64,000 bases of DNA from Kushneria aurantia DSM 21353. GTDB taxonomy: Bacteria > Pseudomonadota > Gammaproteobacteria > Pseudomonadales > Halomonadaceae. The translations under genes and the position numbers were made by a program. The stretch covers positions 62,001-126,000 of the forward strand of contig NZ_KB907866.1 in assembly GCF_000382245.1 (NCBI RefSeq), given 5' to 3'. The notes below the pieces were generated by a model. It did no database searches, was not told the DNA's origin, and was given only the letters and a program-made list of their open reading frames with translations. Positions 44,451 to 53,529 of the stretch are shown here, piece after piece. Position 1 is the stretch's first letter. Each line of letters starts with the position of its first letter.

Positions 44451-44476
44451 CGCTATGATGACAGTTCATCATAGCG
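44451..44476. promoter_or_regulatory. Perfect 11-bp inverted repeat, probable operator
   Basis: Arms CGCTATGATGA and TCATCATAGCG with a 4-base spacer (CAGT), between the divergent dehydrogenase (start 44382) and phosphatidyltransferase (start 44638) genes. The length and perfection fit a dimeric regulator controlling both directions. No regulator gene is adjacent. Confidence 0.7.
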
Positions 44477-44637
44477 CGTCCGGCATGGTACCGACCTGTG
44501 ATGACGTTTGCGTCCATCCCTTGCGATCGAATAAAGGGGTGGCAGCGCCAGTGCCGATGCGCACAGGGCTGATTTTCGAGCAGACGCCACGCGATAGAAA
44601 AAGTGGTGCGTCGCCGGCGCTTCAGGGAGGTAGCGAC

Positions 44638-45378
44638 ATGAGTGACCGCAATTCGGTGCCGCAGCGCTGCGTACGCCATTGGCCGCCCGCAATCGGTGAG
44701 CTGGGCGTCGGGCTGGGGGCATTGCTGGTGCTGGTCGAGGTACTGCGTCTGGGCGTTCGCGTGCCGGCGCTTTTGCACCTCAGCGCCGCGGCGGTCTATC
44801 TCGCCATTGCCGCACTGGTGGCCTATGGCGGGCCGGCGCGTGCCGGTGGATTGGGCTGGGCCAATCGTGTGACGCTTGCACGCGCCGTGCTGATCGCGCT
44901 GGTTGCCGGTACGTTGCCGCTGCCGCACTTCATTAATGATCACCATCTGCTGCTGTTCGTGGTAGCGCTGGTGGCGCTGTGCATGGATGGCCTTGACGGT
45001 CTGGTGGCGCGCCATACCGACAGCGCCACCCATTTTGGTGCTCGCTTCGACATGGAGCTCGACGCCTTTTTCATTCTTGCGCTGTGTCTGCTGCTGGTGG
45101 TGCAGAGCAAGGCCGGTCCATGGGTCATCGCTATTGGTGCGATGCGTTATCTGTTCGTGCTGGCGGCGCAGTACTGGCACTGGCTCGAGGCCGAGCTGCC
45201 GGTCAGCTATCGGCGCAAGACAGTCTGTGTGATCCAGCTCGGCGCGCTGATGCTGTGCCTGCTGCCGGGCGTAACGCCGCCGCTGACCACTGTGCTGCTG
45301 GCGGCGGCGCTGGTAGCGCTGCTGCTCTCCTTCCTGCTGGATATTATCTGGCTGCGCCGTCGCTCGCATATACGCTGA
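44638..45378 (+). CDS. CDP-alcohol phosphatidyltransferase family protein
   Basis: A 246-residue membrane enzyme with about six helices. Seen: the complete family motif D-G-x2-A-R-x8-G-x3-D-x3-D in MDGLDGLVARHTDSATHFGARFDMELD. Members move a phosphoalcohol from a CDP-activated donor to an alcohol, as in phospholipid head-group synthesis. AGGGAGG precedes the ATG at 44638. It faces the dehydrogenase gene across a perfect palindrome and so is probably co-regulated with the pteridine-like cluster, where it may attach the product to a lipid. Confidence 0.85.
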   Translation: MSDRNSVPQRCVRHWPPAIGELGVGLGALLVLVEVLRLGVRVPALLHLSAAAVYLAIAALVAYGGPARAGGLGWANRVTLARAVLIALVAGTLPLPHFINDHHLLLFVVALVALCMDGLDGLVARHTDSATHFGARFDMELDAFFILALCLLLVVQSKAGPWVIAIGAMRYLFVLAAQYWHWLEAELPVSYRRKTVCVIQLGALMLCLLPGVTPPLTTVLLAAALVALLLSFLLDIIWLRRRSHIR

Positions 45379-45492
45379 TCGCATCAATCTGCTCGTTTAA
45401 CGTATTCAACGTGGCCCGGTGACAGTCCGGCCTCAGGATGGCAGATGAGATGACGATAAAATGGGATTTGAATACCGATTCGAGATTTTCGC

Positions 45493-46506
45493 ATGGCCCG
45501 TGATCCTTTCGTTCTCGCCGGCGAGCATGTCGCGCCCGGCCAGCGTCGCCAGATTGATGTTCCGGTGGCGCGTCTTTATACCCACACCCCCCTCAATATT
45601 CCTGTCGAGGTCGTCCACGGTCGTCGCGCCGGACCGGTGATGCTGGTGTGCGGCGCGATTCACGGCGATGAGCTCAACGGCGTCGAGATCGTGCGCCGCG
45701 TGCTGCGTACCCGATCGCTTTCCAGGCTACGGGGAACGCTGATCGCGGTACCGATCGTCAACGTGTTTGGTTTCGTACAGCACAGCCGCTACCTGCCCGA
45801 CCGGCGCGATCTCAACCGCTGCTTTCCGGGCAGTGAGTCGGGCTCGCTGGGCTCGCGCATGGCGGCGCTGTTTCGTCAGGAGGTCGTCGATCAGGCCAGC
45901 CATATCCTCGATCTGCATACCGGCGCCATTCACCGTACCAACCTGCCGCAGATTCGTGCCCAGCTGGATGATAACAGCGCTACACAGGCGATGGCGGAGG
46001 CCTTCGGGGCGCCGGTTATCCTCAATGCCGAGCTGCGCGAAGGCAGCCTGCGCGAATACGCCGAGAGCCGCGGTATTCCGGTGCTGACCTACGAGGCGGG
46101 CGAGGCGCTGCGTTTCGATGAGTGGGCGATCAGCGCCGGCGTGCGCGGCGTACTGCGGGTGATGCGGCTGCTCGATATGCTGCCGGCCGGGCGGGGCAGC
46201 CGCCCCGCCGCCTGCGAGATTGCGCGCGGTTCGAGCTGGGCGCGCGCGCCTATCGACGGCGTGCTGCGGCCGCGGGTGCGGCTTGGGGCGCGAGTCGACA
46301 AGGGTGAGCGGCTGGGTGTGGTGGCCGGTCCCTTCGGCAATGAGGAAGGCGAGGTCGTGGCGAGCGGTGCCGGTATCGTTATCGGCATGACCAATCTACC
46401 GCTGGTCAACGAGGGTGAGGCGGTGTTTCATATCGCCCGTTTTCGAGGTATTGACGAGGCGGAGAGCGCGGTGGAAGCCTGGCAGTCGCGCTCTGCGGAG
46501 AGCTGA
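45493..46506 (+). CDS. Succinylglutamate desuccinylase/aspartoacylase family protein
   Basis: A 337-residue zinc carboxypeptidase-like hydrolase. Seen: zinc motif GAIHGDELNGVEIV (H-x-x-E), the third ligand His in ILDLHTGAIHRTNLPQ, RDLNRCFPG, and a C-terminal beta-rich domain with GVLRPRVRLGARVDKGERLG. It removes an acyl group from an N-acyl amino acid or similar amide. About 115 bases separate it from the phosphatidyltransferase, so a link to that cluster is uncertain. Confidence 0.83.
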   Translation: MARDPFVLAGEHVAPGQRRQIDVPVARLYTHTPLNIPVEVVHGRRAGPVMLVCGAIHGDELNGVEIVRRVLRTRSLSRLRGTLIAVPIVNVFGFVQHSRYLPDRRDLNRCFPGSESGSLGSRMAALFRQEVVDQASHILDLHTGAIHRTNLPQIRAQLDDNSATQAMAEAFGAPVILNAELREGSLREYAESRGIPVLTYEAGEALRFDEWAISAGVRGVLRVMRLLDMLPAGRGSRPAACEIARGSSWARAPIDGVLRPRVRLGARVDKGERLGVVAGPFGNEEGEVVASGAGIVIGMTNLPLVNEGEAVFHIARFRGIDEAESAVEAWQSRSAES

Positions 46507-46533
46507 GGGGCGGCGCGTCACCGCCCCTGCCGA

Positions 46534-47514
46534 TCAGGAGGCCGCGCCGGGAATGGGCGCCTCCATCGAAATCAGCTGCTCATCCCACAGCGTTTGCCAC
46601 AGTTCGCCGGGAATGGCGATGTCCATCAGCGCCAGGTTCTCGGTAATACGCTCCGGGCGAGTGGTACCGGGGATCACCGAGGCGACGCAGGCCGGCGCGG
46701 CGGAGAACTGCAGTGCCACGGCGCGCACATCCACCCCGAACCGCTCGCAGACATCGCGCAGTCGGGCGGCGCGGTTGCGAATATCGTCGGGCGCCTTTTT
46801 GTAGTTGTAGTGCTCGCCGCCGGCCAGAATGCCGGAATTGTAGGCGCCGCCGATCACCAGCCGCGCGCCGCGACGTTCGCACTCCGGCAGCAGGTGTGTC
46901 AGGGCGTTATCGTGGTCGAGCAGTGAGTAGCGACCGGCGAGCAGGAAACCGTCCGGGTCGGCCTTTTCAAGGGCACGTGTACAGGCCTCGACGCGATTGA
47001 CGCCCAGCCCCCAGGCCTTGATGACGCCTTCGTCGCGCAGCCGGGTGAGCGCTTTCGCGGCGCCATTCATCGCCTGGTCGTGAACCTCCTCCCAGCGGCT
47101 GCCGTGGGCATCCTCGGCGCAGTCGTGAATCCAGGCGATATCGATGCGGTCGGTATCGAGGCGTTTCAGACTCTCCTCGATGGAGCGCAGTGCGGCGGAT
47201 TCGGAGTAGTCGAACACGACCCTGTTGGGTCGACCGTTGGCGAAAATGCCGCTTTTCTCTTCGGTTTCGTCGAGCAGCAGACGACCCACCTTGGTCGAGA
47301 TGACAAAGTTGGCCCGTGGCTCGTCGGCCAGCGCGGCGCCGAGGCGCATCTCGGAGAGCCCGGCGCCATACTGCGGTGCGGTATCGAAGTAGCGTATGCC
47401 TTCCTCCCACGCCGTCTGCAGCGTCTGCATGGCACGCTCGTCGGGTATCTCCTCGTACATGTTACCCAGCGGCGCGGTACCCAGCCCCATTTTGCCCGGT
47501 AGTTCAAAGCGCAT
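46534..47514 (-). CDS. Aldo/keto reductase (D-threo-aldose / L-fucose dehydrogenase-like)
   Basis: A 326-residue aldo/keto reductase. Seen: GLGTAPLGNMYEEIP at the N-terminus and YFDTAPQYGAGLSEMRLG with catalytic D and Y, STKVGRLL with the Lys and IAWIHDC with the His. The sequence fits the galactose/L-fucose dehydrogenase-type group (COG0667). The start at 47514 follows AGGAGAAAG. It is not similar in detail to the other aldo/keto reductase at 5165. Substrate unproven. Confidence 0.83.
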   Translation of the reverse strand: MRFELPGKMGLGTAPLGNMYEEIPDERAMQTLQTAWEEGIRYFDTAPQYGAGLSEMRLGAALADEPRANFVISTKVGRLLLDETEEKSGIFANGRPNRVVFDYSESAALRSIEESLKRLDTDRIDIAWIHDCAEDAHGSRWEEVHDQAMNGAAKALTRLRDEGVIKAWGLGVNRVEACTRALEKADPDGFLLAGRYSLLDHDNALTHLLPECERRGARLVIGGAYNSGILAGGEHYNYKKAPDDIRNRAARLRDVCERFGVDVRAVALQFSAAPACVASVIPGTTRPERITENLALMDIAIPGELWQTLWDEQLISMEAPIPGAAS

Positions 47515-47621
47515 CTCTTTCTCCTGACCTGTTGAAGCCTTCCGATGGTGTGTCGATTCGGGTATCCCAGTATGGTCTGACAGGCCAAAAGGGCAAAACC
47601 ACGGCGTTGTGGCCACCGTCG

Positions 47622-48683
47622 TTAGTAGGTCATTCGCTCGGGCGGTTCGCGCCGGGCGTCCTGCTCGGCGATCAGCGCCATGGCGCGGTCATATACGTCG
47701 AGACCGGCATCGCTGCGGTGGGCGGTTTCGGAGAGATAGCGGCGAAAGCGTCGGCCGCCGCGGCAGCCGCTGAAAAGACCCAGGATGTGGCGGGTGATGT
47801 GGTTAAGCCGCACCCCCTCGGCCAGCCGTGACGCGACATAGGGGCGAAAGGCCTGCATCGCCTCCAGTCGGGTGGGCGGTGTGCCGGCATCGCCGAAGAT
47901 ATCGCGATCGACGTGGGCCAGAAGCCAGGGGTTCTGATAGGCCTCGCGGCCGACCATGACGCTGTCGACCATCGCCAGCTCCTGCTGACACGCCTGTAGC
48001 GTTTTCAGCCCGCCGTTGAGACCGATATGCAGCGCCGGGCGCGCCTGCTTGAGGCGATGGATACGCTCATAGTCGAGCGGCGGCACGTCGCGATTCTGCT
48101 TCGGCGACAGGCCCTGCAGCCACGCCTTGCGGGCGTGGACGATAAATGTCGTGCAGCCGCTGGCCGCCACGGTGTCGATGAAGTGAGCGAGATCGGCCTC
48201 GTCGTCCTGGTCGTCGATGCCGATGCGACACTTCACCGTCACCGGGATGGTGACCGCGGCGCGCATCGCCGCCACGCAGCGCGCCACCAGTTCGGGGTAG
48301 GCCATCAGGCAGGCGCCGATCAGATTGTTCTGCACCCGGTCACTGGGGCAGCCGACATTGAGGTTGACCTCGGCGTAGCCCCACTGCTCGGCAATGGCGG
48401 CACACTCGGCCAGCTCGAGGGGGTCGCTGCCGCCCAGCTGCAGCGCCAGCGGCTGCTCGATGGCGCTGTAGCCCAGAAAACGTTCGCGCGGCGAGCCGTG
48501 CAGGATGGCGCCGGTGGTTACCATCTCGGTGTAGAGCAGCGCACGGCGGGTCAGAGTGCGCGCGAAAGCGCGCTGATCGCGCGGCGTCCAGTCCATCATC
48601 GGCGCCACCGAGAAACGGCGTGCGGCGTCGGCTGCGGTCGTGTCAGGATTCATGCGGGTTGAGGTGGTGGCCTTGTCTACCAT
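47622..48683 (-). CDS. dusA: tRNA-dihydrouridine(20/20a) synthase
   Basis: A 353-residue flavoenzyme reducing uridines 20 and 20a of tRNA with NADPH. Seen: FSVAPMMDWTPRDQRAF with the FMN-binding start, the catalytic cysteine in VNLNVGCPSDRVQNNLIGACLM, CRIGIDDQD, and HARKAWLQGLSPKQNRDVPPLDY, which is diagnostic of DusA over DusB/C. The start at 48683 (MVDKATT) is preferred to the next ATG ten codons on, without a strong ribosome binding site for either. Confidence 0.93.
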   Translation of the reverse strand: MVDKATTSTRMNPDTTAADAARRFSVAPMMDWTPRDQRAFARTLTRRALLYTEMVTTGAILHGSPRERFLGYSAIEQPLALQLGGSDPLELAECAAIAEQWGYAEVNLNVGCPSDRVQNNLIGACLMAYPELVARCVAAMRAAVTIPVTVKCRIGIDDQDDEADLAHFIDTVAASGCTTFIVHARKAWLQGLSPKQNRDVPPLDYERIHRLKQARPALHIGLNGGLKTLQACQQELAMVDSVMVGREAYQNPWLLAHVDRDIFGDAGTPPTRLEAMQAFRPYVASRLAEGVRLNHITRHILGLFSGCRGGRRFRRYLSETAHRSDAGLDVYDRAMALIAEQDARREPPERMTY

Positions 48684-49333
48684 GGCTGTTCGGGGAGGCT
48701 CGCGTGGCAACGATCAAAAGCGCTGGCGAAAGGACGGTAGTTTCTCATATGTGACCCTTATCCGCATCGCTCGCGGACTTCCGGTAAATAGCGTTTGCTC
48801 TGTTTCATGGCTTCAGCCTCTAAAGTATTGGAGCCTTCGACGATCCCGGGGTGGTTCACGATGGGCTGCCGCCGAATGCAGCAGAAAGGAACTACTGGAA
48901 TGCTCAAAAATCGGTGGCCAAAAATACTTGACCACTACAGCTTCAATTTGGCGGCGTGAGAGTGGCGAGAAGGTCAGTTTTTCAGATACCATCCTGGATG
49001 CGGCTGTTGGTGCTTGATGGATTGATCAAGGTTCTTGAAATCATGGCATTTTCAGTCGCTTTCTTTATATACCCTGTGAGAAATTCGGGCTAGATCATGC
49101 TGGGCGCAGAATCCAGAGCCACGGTTTGGCGCTTGCAGGGGCATTATCTCGACAAGGACGTGCCCGTCTACAGCGCGAGAATACCCGGCCCTGGCGCTTT
49201 CCGCACCTGCCGCGTGGACCAAATCGCCGGAGGGCACCCTCACCCGTGAACGCCATGCCCTCGACGATCTCGATGAAAGCCGTCGAAATCCGTAGTAAAC
49301 GTCAGACCCGGAAACTAGAGAGGTGAGAGAGTA
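48684..49333. other. Gene-poor junction before the acquired cluster
   Basis: About 650 bases with no convincing gene on either strand; the short open frames lack ribosome binding sites and protein-like composition. AT-richer patches around 48890-48950 and 49030-49075 look like decayed mobile-element sequence. AGAGAGGTGAGAGAG just upstream of 49334 is the ribosome binding site of the Lrp gene. Confidence 0.5.
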
Positions 49334-49792
49334 ATGATCGGACTCGATAAGATCGATTTGGCCATCCTTCGAGCCTTATCGGAGGATTCAACTGCAACGA
49401 ATATTGAGATCGGGAAGCAGGTAAATCTTTCCGGTCCGGCAGCATTTGAGAGGATAAAACGCCTTAAAAAAGAAGGGGTTATTCTTGGAACAAGAGTAGA
49501 TATCGATGCAGACGCTATCGGCCTTCCATTCTTGGCATTCGTTTTTTTGAAAACGCGGGGAAGTGGAAAACGTAAACAGGTAAATAGCTTGGAAAAAATT
49601 CGTGAGATCGAGGAAATACACTCCACAGCCGGACAATTTTCAATTTTGCTCAAGGTGAGGACCAAAGCTGCCAAGGATATGGAGGATATTTTTGAAGAGA
49701 TTTATTCCGTCGATGGTGTTGAAGCTTCCGAGACAATCATTGTGTTCCAAACCTTTATGACGAGGCCAGTGTTCATCGAACTCGAACCGTAG
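49334..49792 (+). CDS. Lrp/AsnC family regulator
   Basis: A 152-residue regulator. Seen: the N-terminal winged HTH (LDKIDLAILRALSEDSTATNIEIGKQVNLSGPAAFERIKRLKKEGVI, 4-50) and the C-terminal ligand-binding RAM domain (about 65-150). Lrp/AsnC proteins sense amino acids. Base composition is more AT-rich than the surroundings, like the hydroxylase/exporter genes to its right, and it probably controls that cluster, from which it is separated by a transposase fragment. Confidence 0.85.
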   Translation: MIGLDKIDLAILRALSEDSTATNIEIGKQVNLSGPAAFERIKRLKKEGVILGTRVDIDADAIGLPFLAFVFLKTRGSGKRKQVNSLEKIREIEEIHSTAGQFSILLKVRTKAAKDMEDIFEEIYSVDGVEASETIIVFQTFMTRPVFIELEP

Positions 49793-50034
49793 ACTGTTTG
49801 ATCCGCTCAAATACCAGATCAATTCGCCAATGCAGCTAAATATAGTACCCTTGTCTTCTGTAATGCTAACTCTAGAGCGGGGGTTGTTGAGTTTTATTAG
49901 CACAGAGCGCTTTTCATAATTAGTCGGTCCTGCAAAACCAAAAATCATCATAAAATCATGATTATGCGCCTGGATGATGCTCCCTTTTCGGCGTAAAATC
50001 TGGTCTATCCTCGCCAAAATCGTGAGAAATCGAC

Positions 50035-50697
50035 ATGACTCCCCGCGATCAGCGCCAGAATCCACAGCGTGACCTGCTCAACATCTACCTTGATGACATC
50101 ATCAACATGCGCCACGAGTTGGTGCAAATGAGTCAGAGAATCGACTGGTCCGATTGCGAGAACATTTTTGCATCAGACTACACCAGCAACAACGGTAGAC
50201 CCGGCTTGCCCATCCGGTTGCAGGTCGGTCTCCAGATGTTGAAACATCTCTATGGGCTGTCGGATCGCGAGGTGCTGGATCGCTGGGTTGAAAATCCGTA
50301 TTGGCAGTTTTTCTGCGGTGAAACCCTCTTCCGTCATCGTTTGCCCATGGATGAGACGACCATGCTGCGCTTCAGACAGCGGATTGGTGAAGAAGGGGCT
50401 CGTCAGATTTTGAAGATGACGATCCAGTTGGGACAGGATACCGGCATCGTGAAACCTGAGAGTTTTCGCGCAGTGGTCATCGATACCACCGTCATGCCGA
50501 AGGCTATCGCCTATCCGACTGATGCCCGTCTGGTGAGCCGTTGCCACTATAAAATCGTGACCCTTGCCAAACAGGAAGGCGTCAAATTCAAGCGAACGTT
50601 CTGCCGAAGTCTTGAGACAATGGCGCGCAAGGTAGCGGTGGCCGCTCGGTTTGACGAAGCGCGCGTCGACACCAAGATCGGTATCGACGCCTTGACA
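50035..50697 (+). pseudogene. IS5-family transposase, 3'-truncated
   Basis: About 220 residues of an IS5-type DDE transposase: the DUF772 region NGRPGLPIRLQVGLQMLKHLYGLSDREVLDRW, DETTMLRFRQRIGEEG and the first catalytic Asp in VVIDTTVMPKAIAYPTDARL. Similarity ends at about 50697, within the last bases before the convergent argG homologue; the second half with the remaining catalytic residues is absent. No right-hand inverted repeat was found. Translation runs on to 50874 through unrelated sequence. Recombination or deletion at this junction brought the island next to it. Confidence 0.82.
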
Positions 50698-50698
50698 T

Positions 50699-51933
50699 TT
50701 AACTTGCCTCCCGTGTTTCAGCGGCGGGTTCGATGCTGGCCTGCTCGGAAGATCGCTGGAGGGCAGCGACACGCCCCTGCATTGACCAGATATAGGAGAA
50801 GCCGACCCCAGCTGTTTGATCGAAACCTTCGTAAGATTCATATGAGGAAATGCCGAGATTGTAGAGCGAGTTAGGCGAGCGTCGCGCCGCAACAATAATC
50901 CGTCCCCGATCAAGCTGAAGTATAATGGTTCCGTTCACGCGCTGCGCATAGCCATCGAAAAAACCGTCCAATGCCTCGCGCTTGCCGCTGAACCATTTCC
51001 CTTCGTAGATCAGGTCGGCATATTGCTGCGATAGGAGAGGCTTGGTGTGCAGGAGATCACGGTCGAGAACCAGATTCTCCAGCTCACTCATCGCCGCCGA
51101 AAGAATTTCGGCGGCCGGGCTTTCATAGACGCCACGCACTTTAAAACCCACCACGCGATTTTCGATGATATCCAGCCTGCCGATGCCGTGCCTGCCGCCG
51201 ATCTCGTTCAAATCTGTGACCAGTTCGACCGGTGGTAGCGCTTTTTCATTGAGCCGTACCGGCCGTGCGGCCATGAATTCAATGGATACCGTTTCCGGCT
51301 CTGACGTAGAGTCATTTGGCTTCCGCGTGATGGTGTAGGCGTCCTCGGGCGGTAAGCTCTCAATGTTGTCGATCTCGCCGCACTCGACGCTTGTGCCCCA
51401 AAGATTGGCATCGCGGCTATAGGGGCTGGTCTTGAAAACCGGCATTTGGATACCGTTGGCATGAGCATACTCGATTTGTTTTGAACGCGTTGTCAGATCC
51501 CACTCCATGACGGGTGCGATAACGCGCAAGCGAGGGTCGAGCGCAATGATGCTCGTGTAGAAGCGAATCTGGTCATTGCCCTTTCCGGTCGCCCGTGGGC
51601 CACTGCGTCAGCTCCCTCCAACCGGGCGATTTCAACGAGACGTTTTGCGATCAATGGGCGGCCTAGAGATGCGGCCATATGGTAGCGCCCCTCGTAGAGC
51701 GCGCCGGCACGCATAGACCGGAATGCGAATTGGCGAATGAATTTATCCCGAAGATCTTCGATATAGACGGCTGCCGCGCCATTGGCTTTCGCCCGCTCTT
51801 CCACCGAAGACAAGTCTTCCCCTTGGCCGATGTTCGCGCAAAATGCGATAACCTCAGCGTTATATTGTTTCTGAAGCCAGGCGAGTGCAATCGATGTATC
51901 GAGGCCGCCGGAATATGCAAGTACGATCTTCAT
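50699..51933 (-). pseudogene. Argininosuccinate synthase homologue, interrupted by a frameshift
   Basis: Full-length ArgG-like sequence of about 410 residues in two frames. Seen: ATP-pyrophosphatase motif AYSGGLDTSIALAWLQ at the start, then AVAHGR where A-H-G-A-T-G-K-G-N-D-Q is expected near 51580-51610. One missing G in a G-run (GGG for GGGG) shifts the frame; the rest (RVIAPVMEWDL..., MPVFKTSPYSRDANLWGTS, GRHGIGRLDIIENRVVG) is intact. The enzyme joins citrulline and aspartate. Composition and context suggest a second, pathway-specific copy. One base would restore it, so a sequencing error must be excluded. Confidence 0.85.
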
Positions 51934-51936
51934 GGA

Positions 51937-52533
51937 TTAAACCCTCCTAAGCTGGAACTTCAACAGGTGAGAATCTTGACCTTCGCGCATTTCATGCCGC
52001 GCGAGCATCGCTCGCGTATGGAGTGTGGGGCTCCACTTTTCATCACAGTCACTCGGAAGTTTCTGCCCGCAAGCGATCCGTTGAACGATCTCGTAGAAAA
52101 GGATAAGGCAGTAGGAAGCTGTTCGATCGCGCAAGCTGTCGACAGTCTCCGAAGGCAGGATCGGGAAACGCAAAACTTTGATGATTGGGCCGAAGTCGAT
52201 CTCCTTCACGATATGATGGCACGTTGCTCCGAAAACCGGCCGGTGCTCCGTTATGGCATAATTGTAGCCGCCGATACCCCGATAATCTGGAATGCTTGGA
52301 TGAAAATTGATAGCCGTTTTCTTTACCTGCGCAAGCACGGCCGGGGTTAGTATCAGGTCTGCCTTGAAGGTAAAAAGGCGATCTCCCTCCCAGTTTTCGA
52401 CTGCTGATGGTGGTTCATTCCCATGGTCCCAAAAGATCCTGTCAACATGTCGAAACACAATGGCAAGGCAATCTGCTGCTGAATAACTCCATCTGGATGA
52501 ATCGCCAATGAATAGAATCTTTTCATCAATCAT
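51937..52533 (-). CDS. Formyltransferase family protein
   Basis: A 198-residue protein with the formyltetrahydrofolate-dependent formyltransferase fold. Seen: the catalytic Asn-His in INFHPSIPDYRGIGGYNYAI and the Asp in GATCHHIVKEIDFGPII, the conserved triad of Fmt/PurN-type enzymes. It is shorter than Fmt and lacks its C-terminal domain. The likely acceptor is an amino group of a small amino acid or sugar. It ends 3 bases before the argG homologue starts, so the two are coupled. Confidence 0.8.
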   Translation of the reverse strand: MIDEKILFIGDSSRWSYSAADCLAIVFRHVDRIFWDHGNEPPSAVENWEGDRLFTFKADLILTPAVLAQVKKTAINFHPSIPDYRGIGGYNYAITEHRPVFGATCHHIVKEIDFGPIIKVLRFPILPSETVDSLRDRTASYCLILFYEIVQRIACGQKLPSDCDEKWSPTLHTRAMLARHEMREGQDSHLLKFQLRRV

Positions 52534-52617
52534 GCTTGACCTCCGTTTTTGCTAGTTCTAAATATTCACCCTTTTCGCCGCGTCTCTTTTTTCCTGCGTT
52601 ATCGGCTAGCGTTTTGC

Positions 52618-53514
52618 TTACTTCGCCTCCCGACCACGCAGGATACACGCAACGCCGATCAATACGAAAAAGAGAGAGAGAGCAGTGTAAATACCCACGT
52701 TTTCATTGAGGAAGTACATGCCAAGGCCAACTGCCACGATAGGCGTCACGAGCGTGTAGCTTGTTGCCACCGACATGCGTACATTTTGTAGAAGGTACAT
52801 GTAAGCGCTATAGGCGAGAATCGATCCGCCGATCACTAGATACAACAAAGCAATCAAAGCCCCCGGCCCCGGGAGTGTGTTCATGCGTTCTCCGAGCATT
52901 AATGCGATCAACGTGATCGCGATTCCTCCCGTCAGCATTTCATAGGCGTAACCCGTCATGCCTTCGGGAACCGGAAGGACCTTGCTGAGAACAGACCCCA
53001 AACCCCAAAAAAGCGCTGCGGCGACGATTATGACGGCACCGATTCCGGCGTTACCTATGCCGCCACCCTCAAGATTGAGGACGACCACTCCGGCGAAGCC
53101 AAGTAGAATTCCCCACACTTCCCAACTGTTGGGCCATTCACGGAGAAACAGAACGGATAGCAGTACCGCCCAGATCGGGACAGTCGCGATGCCGACCGAA
53201 GCCATTCCGCTTGAGATTGTCTGTTCAGCAATAGCGATTCCGCCAACGCCGAGGCCCAGCATCGAGCAGCCGACAATCATGCAACTCAATAGTTCTTTAA
53301 AGGTGGGTAATCCGACACCACGGATCGCCAGAACGCCGACCATAAATAGACCAGCCACGACAAACCGTGATCCAGTCATCAAGAGCGGTGGCATTCCTTC
53401 GAGAGCAAGAGCAATCGCCAGATAGGTTGAGCCCCACACGATATACACGATGATCAGGCAGGCCATGACTATCGGCGTGAACGGGCTCCTCGCAATAGCT
53501 GCGCGTAGATGCAT
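52618..53514 (-). CDS. EamA/DMT family exporter
   Basis: A 298-residue membrane protein with ten predicted helices in two EamA repeats. Seen: VYIVWGSTYLAIALALEGMPPLLMTGSRFVVAG in the first repeat and GSILAYSAYMYLLQNVRMSVATSYTLVTPIVAVGLGMYFLNENV in the second. DMT transporters of this type commonly export amino acids and metabolites (compare RhtA/YdcZ-like systems). It lies 15 bases after the hydroxylase gene, so it probably exports the hydroxylated or further modified amino acid. Confidence 0.87.
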   Translation of the reverse strand: MHLRAAIARSPFTPIVMACLIIVYIVWGSTYLAIALALEGMPPLLMTGSRFVVAGLFMVGVLAIRGVGLPTFKELLSCMIVGCSMLGLGVGGIAIAEQTISSGMASVGIATVPIWAVLLSVLFLREWPNSWEVWGILLGFAGVVVLNLEGGGIGNAGIGAVIIVAAALFWGLGSVLSKVLPVPEGMTGYAYEMLTGGIAITLIALMLGERMNTLPGPGALIALLYLVIGGSILAYSAYMYLLQNVRMSVATSYTLVTPIVAVGLGMYFLNENVGIYTALSLFFVLIGVACILRGREAK

Positions 53515-53529
53515 TTCGTATATCCTTGA

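Noticed and set aside
44437-45387. Minus-strand open frame over the phosphatidyltransferase gene
   Set aside because: His/Gln/Arg-rich antisense reading; the plus strand has the complete CDP-alcohol motif and a strong ribosome binding site.
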